NCBI GenBank assembly: GCA_035642125.1
Contig: DASQSZ010000194.1
Coordinates: 1-8,974, forward strand
Direction of reading: 5' to 3'
Length of the DNA: 8,974 nt
Source: CALAED01 sp937891035
GTDB lineage: Bacteria; Actinomycetota; Actinomycetes; Streptosporangiales; Streptosporangiaceae
The notes beneath the pieces were generated by a model that made no database searches, was not told the origin of the DNA, and saw only the letters and a list, made by a program, of their open reading frames with translations. Below are positions 1-4,872 of this stretch, in pieces (the first letter of the stretch is position 1; each line of letters starts with the position of its first letter). Position numbers and translations under genes: made by a program.

Positions 1-59
1 TCCGTCTCGCGTGCCAAGTATTTGCGGATCATGGCCTGCTGTTGCGTCGTGGGATCCAC
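1..59 (-). CDS. Start of an unidentified gene, runs off the left edge
   Basis: Reading the minus strand, a GTG at 59-57 opens a frame with no stop to the window edge (19 complete codons, beginning VDPTTQQQAMIRKYLARETE). A purine-rich ribosome-binding site, AAGGGGG at 74-68, lies 8 bases before the GTG, which is good spacing. An in-frame ATG at 32-30 is an alternative start but lacks such a site. The visible residues are polar and include a QQQ run. I do not recognise the family from so few residues. It points the same way as the tRNA but lies beyond the tRNA terminator, so it probably has its own promoter in the 60-250 gap. That the frame is coding is an inference from the ribosome-binding site and the open frame. 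Confidence 0.4.
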   Translation of the reverse strand, partial: MDPTTQQQAMIRKYLARET

Positions 60-159
60 CCTGTCAGCCCCCTTCCCGAGCCTTTTGCCGGATAGTCCGC
101 TGACGATACGTGTGCGCGCCGTACCGCCGACATAACGGTGAGGTGAGAACCCACGCTCA

Positions 160-211
160 GTGTCCGACCGGATCCGGACGGGACACCACCACGCGGTGAC
201 GGGCGGTGTCC
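160..211. repeat. Cluster of inverted GTGTCC/GGACAC elements in the intergenic region
   Basis: Three copies of one hexamer occur in alternating orientation: GTGTCC at 160-165, GGACAC at 181-186 and GTGTCC at 206-211. The first pair encloses a perfect 10-base palindrome, CCGGATCCGG (168-177). The second pair extends to a 7-base inverted repeat, GGACACC (181-187) with GGTGTCC (205-211). The cluster lies 100-150 bases upstream of the gene starting at 59 and beyond the tRNA terminator. It could be an operator for that gene or a structured RNA element. No protein can be assigned to it. Confidence 0.35.
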
Positions 212-256
212 GGTGCGTCAGCTTGAGCTATGCGCCCATGCGCACGCAACACAACA

Positions 257-281
257 AACCCTCGACCAGAGGCCGAGGGTT
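257..281 (-). terminator. Intrinsic terminator downstream of tRNA-Ala
   Basis: The arms AACCCTCG (257-264) and CGAGGGTT (274-281) form a perfect 8-bp stem around a 9-base loop, which may itself close with CC/GG. On the minus strand the stem is followed directly by TGTTGTGTTG, a T-rich tail that is unusual in this GC-rich DNA. The hairpin begins 19 bases beyond the tRNA 3' end. This is the most convincing rho-independent terminator in the window. Confidence 0.8.
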
Positions 282-300
282 CGCGAAATGTGCGGGTCGG

Positions 301-373
301 TGGAGCTATGGGGATTCGAACCCCAGACCTCCTCCATGCCATGGAGGCGCGCTACCAACTGCGCCATAGCCCC
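301..373 (-). tRNA. tRNA-Ala (anticodon GGC)
   Basis: The minus strand folds as a complete 73-base cloverleaf: a 7-bp acceptor stem GGGGCTA/TAGCTCC, a D arm with AGTTGGTA in the loop, an anticodon stem CCTCC/GGAGG around the loop ATGGCAT (anticodon GGC), variable loop AGGTC, and a T arm TGGGG/CCCCA around TTCGAAT. The third acceptor pair is G3-U70, the classic alanine identity element, and the discriminator base is A73. The 3' CCA is not encoded: the next bases are CCG. GGC decodes GCC, the main alanine codon in GC-rich genomes. It lies 59 bases after the phosphatase gene and is followed by its own terminator. Confidence 0.97.
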
Positions 374-376
374 GCG

Positions 377-393
377 CGCCGGCTGGGCCGGCG
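377..393 (-). other. GC hairpin just 5' of the tRNA
   Basis: CGCCGGC (377-383) and GCCGGCG (387-393) are perfect 7-base complements with a 3-base loop, ending 3 bases before the mature tRNA 5' end. There is no T tract, so it may be a weak terminator for the nadD-rsfS-phosphatase transcript or a structure in the tRNA leader. The role is inferred. Confidence 0.4.
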
Positions 394-401
394 GCCTCGC
401 C

Positions 402-431
402 AGTGTATCGGAGAGCGGGGCCAGGTTCGAA
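402..431 (-). promoter_or_regulatory. Possible tRNA-Ala promoter
   Basis: On the minus strand TACACT (407-402) resembles a -10 box, and TTCGAA (431-426) lies 18 bases upstream in the -35 position but matches poorly. Transcription would start near 395, about 20 bases before the tRNA. The -35 overlaps the last codons of the phosphatase gene. The tRNA may instead be co-transcribed with that gene. Confidence 0.3.
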
Positions 432-432
432 C

Positions 433-1068
433 TCAGGCGTCGCCGACGGCCTTGTCGTCGCTGAGGACGGGTTCGGGCAGGGTGCCGGCGTTGTGTTCGG
501 CGAGGCGCCAGCCGCCGTTGCGCATTTCCGTGACGACCGACCAGTTGCAGTTGGACAGGCCGCCGAGGCGGTCCCAGAGCTCCTCGGGGAGGCCGAGGAG
601 GTTGGCCAGGCCGAGGCGGAGCGCGGCGCCGTGCGAGACCACGACCAGGGGGCCGTCGTCGGGCATGCGGCCGATGGCGCGTTCGAGGGCGGCGCCGACG
701 CGTTTGGCGACCTCCGCGCTTGTCTCGCCGCCGGGCGCCTGCCAGTTGGCGTATTCGGCCGGATACCGGGCCTTGATCTCGGTGTTGGTGAGGCCCTCCC
801 AGGCCCCCCCGCCCCGTTCGGTCAAGTCGGGTTCCAGGTCGACGGGCAGGCCGGTGATTTCGGCCAGGGCGGCGGCGGTGCGGGCGGCGCGCTGCAACGG
901 GGAGGACAGGATCGCGGTCGGGCGGAGGGCGGCCAGTCGCGCCGCGGCCTCCTCGGACTGGGCGACGCCCTTGACGTCCAGCGGGATGTCGATCTTGCCC
1001 TGGAAACGGCCTTCGAGGTTCCAAGCCGTCTGACCGTGGCGCCACAGCACGACACGGCGTTTGCTCAT
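433..1068 (-). CDS. Histidine phosphatase family protein, GpgP-like
   Basis: This 211-residue protein is a cytosolic acid-phosphatase/phosphoglycerate-mutase-superfamily enzyme. Near the N-terminus is the RHG motif (R10-H11-G12), where His11 would be the phosphorylated nucleophile. Further landmarks are R60 in SSPLQR, E84 in LTERGGG as the likely proton donor, and H146 in SHGAALR. These match the H11/E84 layout of mycobacterial GpgP as I recall it. It overlaps rsfS by ATGA, implying translational coupling, and closes the nadD-rsfS group just as Rv2419c does in M. tuberculosis. GpgP dephosphorylates glucosyl-3-phosphoglycerate. Family members differ widely in substrate, so that activity is inferred from synteny and I leave the symbol blank. 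An alternative is a broad-specificity or alpha-ribazole phosphatase. Confidence 0.9.
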   Translation of the reverse strand: MSKRRVVLWRHGQTAWNLEGRFQGKIDIPLDVKGVAQSEEAAARLAALRPTAILSSPLQRAARTAAALAEITGLPVDLEPDLTERGGGAWEGLTNTEIKARYPAEYANWQAPGGETSAEVAKRVGAALERAIGRMPDDGPLVVVSHGAALRLGLANLLGLPEELWDRLGGLSNCNWSVVTEMRNGGWRLAEHNAGTLPEPVLSDDKAVGDA

Positions 1069-1472
1069 GGCGCTTCCCCTGCCCGTACGCGCTGAGCGGC
1101 GTGGGCGTTGACGCTCTCCGGCAGCTCGATCTGCGGGCAGTCCTTCCAGAGGCGCTCGAGCGCGTAGAACAGCCGGTCTTCCTCGTGCTGGATGTGCACG
1201 ATGATGTCCATGTAGTCCAGCAGCACCCAGCGGCCCTCGCGCTCGCCCTCCCGGCGGATGGGCTTGGCCTGTGCCTCCTCGCGCAGCCGCCGTTCGACCT
1301 CCTCCAAAATGGCGCGGACCTGCCGGTCGTTCGGTGCGGAGCAGAGGACGAACGCGTCGGTGATGACGAGTTGTTCGCTGACGTCGTAGGCGATGATCCC
1401 GTCCGCGAGCTTGTCCGCCGCGGCGTCGGCGGCGATACGGACCAGCTGGACGGCCCTTTGCGATGCGGTCAC
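1065..1472 (-). CDS. rsfS: Ribosomal silencing factor RsfS
   Basis: RsfS (YbeB/Iojap family) binds ribosomal protein L14 on the 50S subunit and blocks joining with 30S, lowering translation when nutrients are short. The 135-residue product carries the family landmarks: YDVSEQLVITDAFVLCSA (29-46), NDRQVRAI (48-55), and the conserved C-terminal block DYMDIIVHI (86-94) followed by R100-x-FYxLExLWKD (to 111). A weakly conserved tail of about 20 residues follows. The GTG start at 1472 gives the usual MTAS-type N-terminus. The nearest good Shine-Dalgarno (AGGAGG, 1492-1487) is 14 bases away, longer than normal. It lies 50 bases after nadD and overlaps the phosphatase start by four bases, as in other actinobacteria. 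Confidence 0.95.
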   Translation of the reverse strand: MTASQRAVQLVRIAADAAADKLADGIIAYDVSEQLVITDAFVLCSAPNDRQVRAILEEVERRLREEAQAKPIRREGEREGRWVLLDYMDIIVHIQHEEDRLFYALERLWKDCPQIELPESVNAHAAQRVRAGEAP

Positions 1473-1486
1473 GGTTATGTCGTGAT

Positions 1487-1492
1487 CCTCCT
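1487..1492 (-). promoter_or_regulatory. Distant ribosome-binding site for rsfS
   Basis: AGGAGG on the minus strand is a near-perfect anti-16S match but is 14 bases from the GTG start. At 8 bases it would face an in-frame ATA codon. Either the spacing is simply long or initiation is unusual; family homology favours the GTG. Confidence 0.5.
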
Positions 1493-1522
1493 CGTCGGGA
1501 GTGGTACCCAGGACCTACTTTC

Positions 1523-2137
1523 TCATGGTTCCCGGTAAAGCCCCCGTTTGTTGATGTACTGAACGATCCCGTCGGGCACCAAGTACCAGATCGGCTCCCC
1601 CGACCGTACGCGCTGGCGGCATTCGGTGGAGGAGATGGCCAGCGCGGGCACCTCGACGAGACTGACCCGGCCGTTGGGCAGACCTGGGTCGGCCAGTTGA
1701 TGCCCCGGACGCGTACAGCCTATGAAATGCGCGAGGGTGAACAGTTCGTCCATGTCGCGCCAGCTCAGCATCTGGGCGAGCGCGTCGGCGCCGGTGATGA
1801 AGAACAGCTCGGCATCCGGCCCGTAGACCTCGCGGATGTCGCGCAACGTGTCGATTGTGTACGTCGCGCCGGATCGTTCGATATCGACCCGGCTGACGGA
1901 GAAACGGGGATTCGACGCGGTCGCGATGACCGTCATCAGGTAGCGATCCTCGGCCGCGGTGACTTTTTGCTCGCTCTTGAGCCACGGTTTTCCGGTCGGG
2001 ACGAACACGACCTCGTCCAGGCTGAACAGATGGGCGACCTCGCTCGCGGCCACGAGGTGGCCGTTGTGGATCGGGTCGAACGTCCCGCCCATGATCCCCA
2101 GGCGGCGGTGTTCTTTGTCGCCCGCGAGCGCGCTCAT
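1523..2137 (-). CDS. nadD: Nicotinate-nucleotide adenylyltransferase NadD
   Basis: NadD transfers AMP from ATP to nicotinate mononucleotide, making deamido-NAD, an essential cytosolic step shared by de novo and salvage NAD synthesis. The 204-residue protein shows the nucleotidyltransferase signature GGTFDPIHNGH (17-27) with the HxGH-type site, the substrate region around TYTIDTL (92-98), the GADAL loop (116-120), and the ISSTECR motif (168-174) that binds ATP phosphates. Length is normal. The ATG at 2137 is preceded by only a weak GCGGGA site and overlaps the stop of a short upstream ORF by ATGA, so translation may be coupled. An internal ATG (residue 16) is too close to the catalytic motif to be likely. 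It leads the nadD-rsfS-phosphatase group. Confidence 0.95.
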   Translation of the reverse strand: MSALAGDKEHRRLGIMGGTFDPIHNGHLVAASEVAHLFSLDEVVFVPTGKPWLKSEQKVTAAEDRYLMTVIATASNPRFSVSRVDIERSGATYTIDTLRDIREVYGPDAELFFITGADALAQMLSWRDMDELFTLAHFIGCTRPGHQLADPGLPNGRVSLVEVPALAISSTECRQRVRSGEPIWYLVPDGIVQYINKRGLYREP

Positions 2138-2142
2138 GCGAG
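2131..2142. repeat. 12-base direct repeat at the nadD start (copy 2)
   Basis: CTCGCATGAGCG on the minus strand spans the nadD start codon. It is identical to the sequence around the ATG of the upstream short ORF (2253-2264). The copies are 122 bases apart. Confidence 0.75.
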
Positions 2143-2259
2143 TTTCCCGCTCAGCTTCGTCGCGGCCGGATGCGACGGCTTCGCTCGTCGCGTGCTCGCT
2201 CGTCCCTCGCTCCGCACGCTCCTCACTCCAGCCGCCGCGCCGCTCCTCAGCACGCTCAT
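2134..2259 (-). CDS. Possible short leader ORF before nadD
   Basis: A 41-codon frame starts at ATG 2259, 7 bases after a TAGGGT box, and ends in a TGA overlapping the nadD ATG (ATGA at 2137-2134). The predicted peptide begins MSVLRSGAAAGVRSVRS and is rich in Arg, Ser, Ala and Lys, with no domain, signal peptide or membrane segment. It has no homologue that I know. It may be a translated leader that couples ribosomes into nadD, or a by-product of the GCTCG-rich repeat it spans. Low complexity makes real protein function doubtful; the promoter and stop-start overlap are the arguments for translation. Confidence 0.25.
   Translation of the reverse strand: MSVLRSGAAAGVRSVRSEGRASTRRAKPSHPAATKLSGKLA
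2178..2225. repeat. Degenerate GCTCG-type simple repeat in the nadD leader
   Basis: The plus strand here is built almost entirely from variants of GCTCG, CGCTC and CGTCC units, giving GAGCG/GCGAG units on the minus strand. A small inverted repeat, GCGACG (2172-2177) with CGTCGC (2186-2191), borders it. The composition differs from both flanking genes and from the codon-like periodicity elsewhere. It lies between the two copies of the 12-base direct repeat. Confidence 0.55.
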
Positions 2260-2264
2260 GCGAG
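2253..2264. repeat. 12-base direct repeat upstream of nadD (copy 1)
   Basis: This is the second exact copy of CTCGCATGAGCG (minus strand). It holds the ATG of the short leader ORF and sits just downstream of the TAGGGT box. Confidence 0.75.
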
Positions 2265-2266
2265 CG

Positions 2267-2272
2267 ACCCTA
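2267..2272 (-). promoter_or_regulatory. Likely -10 box for a leaderless nadD-operon transcript
   Basis: TAGGGT on the minus strand fits the actinobacterial TAnnnT -10 consensus and lies 7 bases before the ATG at 2259. That spacing would place the transcription start on or beside the A of the ATG. No -35 box is convincing. It lies 36 bases beyond the stop codon of the ligase gene, so nadD need not depend on ligase transcription. Confidence 0.45.
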
Positions 2273-2308
2273 ACCGGGACGTCGCGGGGCCTTCCTACGG
2301 GGGCGGCG

Positions 2309-3610
2309 TTACTCGAGTCCAGGAATGGGCGGTTCGCCGGATTCCCAGGTAACCACCCGGACGGCCTTGCCGATCTCCACCCGCGGGACCGTGCCGGCCG
2401 GGAGCACGCGGACATCGGCGTGCAGCCCGAGCCGTTCGTACAGCTCGTGGCCGACCGCCTCGGCGCGGACGCCGGCCGGAGCCGGGGTGGTCGTCGACTC
2501 GCAGGCCACCACAAGCCGGGCGAGCGCCTGGCGGCGGTCGATCACCAGCTGATAGTGCGGGCCGATGTGCTCGAAACCGAGCAGTACCCGCTCCACCTCG
2601 CTCGGATAAACGTTGACCCCGCGGATCACCAGCATGTCGTCGACCCGGCCGAGCACCTTGCTCATCCGCACCAGCGTGCGCCCGCACGGGCACGGGTCGG
2701 ACGACAGGGAGGCGATGTCGCCGGTGCGATACCGCAGCAGCGGCAGCGCCTCCTTCGTCGGGGTGGTGAAGACCAGCTCGCCCGGAGTGCCCTCCGGCAC
2801 CGGCTCGCCGCTGACCGGGTCGATCGCCTCGACGATGAAGTGGTCCTCGTTGACGTGCAGGCCGTTTTGCTCGCGGCATTCGGTGGCGACGCCGGGCCCG
2901 ATGACCTCCGACAGACCGTAGATGTCGAGAGCGCGCAGCGGCAGCAGCCGCTCGATCGTGGCGCGCAGCTCGTCCGACCACGGCTCGGCGCCGAACAGGC
3001 CGGCCCGCAGCGACGCCGGCTTGACGCCCGCCTCCTGCGCGGCCTCGCCGAGCCGGACGGCGTACGACGGCGTGCAGGTGAGGACGTCGGCCGCCAGATC
3101 GGTGAGCATCCGCAGCTGGCGCTCGGTCATGCCGCCCGACATGGGGACGACGGTGGCGCCGAGGGCGACCGCGCCCTGATGGACGCCGAGGCCGCCCGTG
3201 AACAGGCCGTAGCCGTAGGCGTTGTGCACGATGCTGTCACGGGTCGCCCCGGCGCAGGCCAGCGATCTGGCGCACATGGACGCCCACAGGTCCAAGTCGG
3301 CGCGGGTGTAGGCGACGAGCGTGGGGCGGCCGCGGGTGCCGCTCGACCCGTGCACCGCCACCAGCCGGTCCCGCGGGACCTGTACGAGCCCGAACGGGTA
3401 GGCGTCCCACAGATCCTGCTTCGTCGTGGTCGGCAGGTTCGGCAGATCGGACAGGGCGACGTTGGCTCCGCCGCCGACGCCGGCCGCGCGCAGCCGCTCG
3501 GCCTGGAGACCGCCGCCCGCGATGAGCCGGTCGAGCAGTGACCGAAGCCGGTCACGTTGCAGGGCGGCGCGCTCGTCCCGTGCCATGGTCTCGGCCTGCG
3601 GATCGAACAT
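2309..3610 (-). CDS. Phenylacetate-CoA ligase family protein (PaaK-like)
   Basis: This 433-residue enzyme belongs to the adenylate-forming ANL superfamily, PaaK branch, which activates an aryl or acyl acid with ATP and then forms its CoA thioester. Visible landmarks are the P-loop HGSSGTRGRPT (87-97), NAYGYGLFTGG (130-140), the GAEPW turn (207-211), YGLSE (231-235) for adenine binding, YRTGD (294-298), CPCGRT (307-312), GRVDDMLVIRGVNVYPSEVE (321-340) at the hinge and C-terminal domain, and the catalytic Lys near the end (VEIGK, K415). Length is typical of PaaK. The ATG at 3610 is chosen for its strong GGAGGG site 5 bases upstream; longer frames would invade the divergent peptidase gene. No other phenylacetate catabolic genes (paaABCDE, paaG, paaZ) are nearby, so the true substrate is unknown and no symbol is given. 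Confidence 0.9.
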   Translation of the reverse strand: MFDPQAETMARDERAALQRDRLRSLLDRLIAGGGLQAERLRAAGVGGGANVALSDLPNLPTTTKQDLWDAYPFGLVQVPRDRLVAVHGSSGTRGRPTLVAYTRADLDLWASMCARSLACAGATRDSIVHNAYGYGLFTGGLGVHQGAVALGATVVPMSGGMTERQLRMLTDLAADVLTCTPSYAVRLGEAAQEAGVKPASLRAGLFGAEPWSDELRATIERLLPLRALDIYGLSEVIGPGVATECREQNGLHVNEDHFIVEAIDPVSGEPVPEGTPGELVFTTPTKEALPLLRYRTGDIASLSSDPCPCGRTLVRMSKVLGRVDDMLVIRGVNVYPSEVERVLLGFEHIGPHYQLVIDRRQALARLVVACESTTTPAPAGVRAEAVGHELYERLGLHADVRVLPAGTVPRVEIGKAVRVVTWESGEPPIPGLE

Positions 3611-3615
3611 CGCGT

Positions 3616-3621
3616 CCCTCC
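3616..3621 (-). promoter_or_regulatory. Strong ribosome-binding site deciding the ligase start
   Basis: GGAGGG on the minus strand, 5 bases before ATG 3610, fixes the start of the PaaK-like gene against longer in-frame options. Confidence 0.75.
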
Positions 3622-3651
3622 GATCGTCCCGCGGGTCTCGGGCACGGCCCC

Positions 3652-3657
3652 AGCGTA
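3652..3657 (-). promoter_or_regulatory. Possible -10 box of the ligase gene
   Basis: TACGCT on the minus strand fits TAnnnT and lies 41 bases upstream of the ligase ATG in the 127-base divergent gap. No clear -35 is visible, so this is a weak call. Confidence 0.3.
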
Positions 3658-3724
3658 CGGCCGGGGCGGCCGCTCGGTGCCGATGGGCGCCACGGAACCC
3701 TGGGCCTTGCTGGTACGTCGGACA

Positions 3725-3730
3725 TAGCAT
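3725..3730 (+). promoter_or_regulatory. Likely -10 box for a leaderless peptidase transcript
   Basis: TAGCAT is followed by exactly 7 bases and then ATG 3738, the same geometry as the TAGGGT box in front of the nadD leader. There is no Shine-Dalgarno before either candidate ATG, which supports a leaderless mRNA. Confidence 0.45.
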
Positions 3731-3737
3731 GCCGGAT

Positions 3738-4757
3738 ATGACGACGAATACGCCGGATCGCGCCCGCGTCCGCCTTCCCGGGATCAGCTCCCGGGCATAT
3801 GAACATCCCGCCGACCGGTCTGCGCTCGTCGCCATGCGATCGCTGACCGGCTTCGACACCGTGCTGAAGAAGCTCGCCGGGATGTTCAGCGAGCGTGGCA
3901 TCCGATTGTTCTTTCTCGGCGGCTCGGTGCGGGTCAGCGACCGCCAGTTCCGCCACCTCAACGACATGCTGCGCGACAGCGCGTACATCCTCGATCTTCC
4001 CGACGTACCCGAGTTGTACGTCATCCAGGATCCGCAGCCGAACGCGATGGCGATCGGCTTCGACCGCCCGTTCATCGTGGTGAACACCGGGCTGCTCGAC
4101 CTGCTCGACGACGAAGAGCAGCGGTACGTCATCGGGCACGAGGTCGGGCATATCCTGTCCGGTCATGCCGTCTACCGGACCATGGCGCTGATCCTCACCT
4201 CGCTGGCCGAGCGGATCGCCTGGCTGCCGCTGGGCAGCATCGCGCTGCGCGGGATCATCATGGCGCTCAGCGAGTGGATGCGGAAGTCTGAGCTGTCGGC
4301 CGACCGGGCCGGGCTGCTCGCCGGGCAGGACGTCGACGCGGTCAAGCGGGCGCTGATGAAGATGGCCGGCGGTACGCGGCTGCACGAGATGGACACCGAG
4401 GCGTTCCTTGAGCAGGCCAGGGAGTACGATGCGGCCGGCGACGTGCGCGACGGCCTGCTGAAGTTCCTCAACCTGCTGCGCCGTTCGCACCCGTTCGCGG
4501 TCATCAGGTTCGCCGAGATCGACCGCTGGGCCCGCGAGGGCGAATACCGGCGCATCCTCGAGGGCGAATACCCGCGGCGGACCGACGACGGCGACACCTC
4601 GGTCAGAGACGAGGCCAAGAACGCGGCCAACGCCTACCGCGATTCATGGAGCCGCAGCACTGACCCGTTCGTCGGCGTGGTGCGCGACGTGGCCGAGGGC
4701 GCGGCCGACGCGGGCGAACGGATCTTCCAGCGGTTCAACCGCCGCAACGACAACTGA
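3738..4757 (+). CDS. M48 family zinc metallopeptidase (HtpX/Ste24-like)
   Basis: The only plus-strand gene here encodes 339 residues. The zinc-peptidase core is HEVGH (134-138: His134, catalytic Glu135, His138), with the third zinc ligand probably Glu185 in SELSADRAG, the ExxxD arrangement of M48 enzymes. Between them are two hydrophobic stretches (about 148-160 and 162-178) that may dip into the membrane, as in HtpX relatives. A RRSHPFAVIRFAEIDRW block (249-264) matches the conserved M48 tail region. No signal peptide is seen, and the last 60 residues are charged and probably flexible. ATG 3738 is chosen because a TAGCAT box lies 7 bases upstream; ATG 3729 would add three residues. It is divergent from the ligase and convergent with proA. 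Such enzymes degrade misfolded membrane proteins, but the substrate here is unknown. Confidence 0.9.
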   Translation: MTTNTPDRARVRLPGISSRAYEHPADRSALVAMRSLTGFDTVLKKLAGMFSERGIRLFFLGGSVRVSDRQFRHLNDMLRDSAYILDLPDVPELYVIQDPQPNAMAIGFDRPFIVVNTGLLDLLDDEEQRYVIGHEVGHILSGHAVYRTMALILTSLAERIAWLPLGSIALRGIIMALSEWMRKSELSADRAGLLAGQDVDAVKRALMKMAGGTRLHEMDTEAFLEQAREYDAAGDVRDGLLKFLNLLRRSHPFAVIRFAEIDRWAREGEYRRILEGEYPRRTDDGDTSVRDEAKNAANAYRDSWSRSTDPFVGVVRDVAEGAADAGERIFQRFNRRNDN

Positions 4758-4767
4758 CAGCCGCCCT

Positions 4768-4798
4768 CGGCGCGCCGGGCACCCGCATCGGCGCGCCG
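4768..4798. terminator. GC hairpin behind the peptidase gene, two GGCGCGCC palindromes
   Basis: CGGCGCGCCG occurs at 4768-4777 and 4789-4798. It is self-complementary, so the two copies form a perfect 10-bp stem with an 11-base loop, starting 10 bases after the peptidase stop. No T tract follows; this is the U-less hairpin type common at actinobacterial gene ends. It could act in both directions. Each copy also contains an 8-base palindrome usable as a protein site. Confidence 0.55.
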
Positions 4799-4838
4799 GC
4801 GGACGACGTGAGACGCCGCCTGAGTCGGGCCCGTTGGC

Positions 4839-4860
4839 GAGCGCCCTGGGTCAGGGGCTC
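4839..4860 (-). terminator. Hairpin behind proA
   Basis: On the minus strand GAGC-CCCTG pairs with CAGGG-GCTC around an ACC loop with one bulged C, giving nine base pairs, 12 bases after the proA stop. There is no T tract. Together with the 4768-4798 hairpin it insulates two convergent genes. Confidence 0.5.
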
Positions 4861-4872
4861 TCTGAGTTCAGG

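Noticed and set aside
301..373. tRNA-Ala as an attachment site for an integrated element
   Set aside because: I found no second copy of the tRNA 3' end, integrase or phage gene in the window, and the tRNA has its own terminator directly behind it.
218..1045. A 275-codon minus-strand frame over the phosphatase gene and the tRNA
   Set aside because: It passes through the tRNA gene and overlaps the phosphatase out of frame; its product is Arg/Pro-rich low complexity, a GC-bias artefact.
2143..2252. The nadD-leader segment as a miniature transposable element
   Set aside because: I could not find terminal inverted repeats just inside the 12-base direct repeats, so mobility is not supported beyond the flanking repeat itself.
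1463..3541. A 692-codon plus-strand open frame across rsfS, nadD and the ligase gene
   Set aside because: It runs antisense to three genes with clear family motifs, has no recognisable domain and reads as an Arg/Ala/Gly/His-rich frame typical of the complement of GC-rich coding DNA.
3426..3737. Upstream extension of the peptidase frame to 3426
   Set aside because: This part is antisense to the ligase and is Arg/Ser-rich without family similarity; ATG 3738 with the TAGCAT box is better supported.
3611..4132. N-terminal extension of the ligase frame to 4132
   Set aside because: The extra 174 codons lie antisense to the M48 peptidase, and the internal ATG 3610 has a strong GGAGGG site and gives the normal family length.
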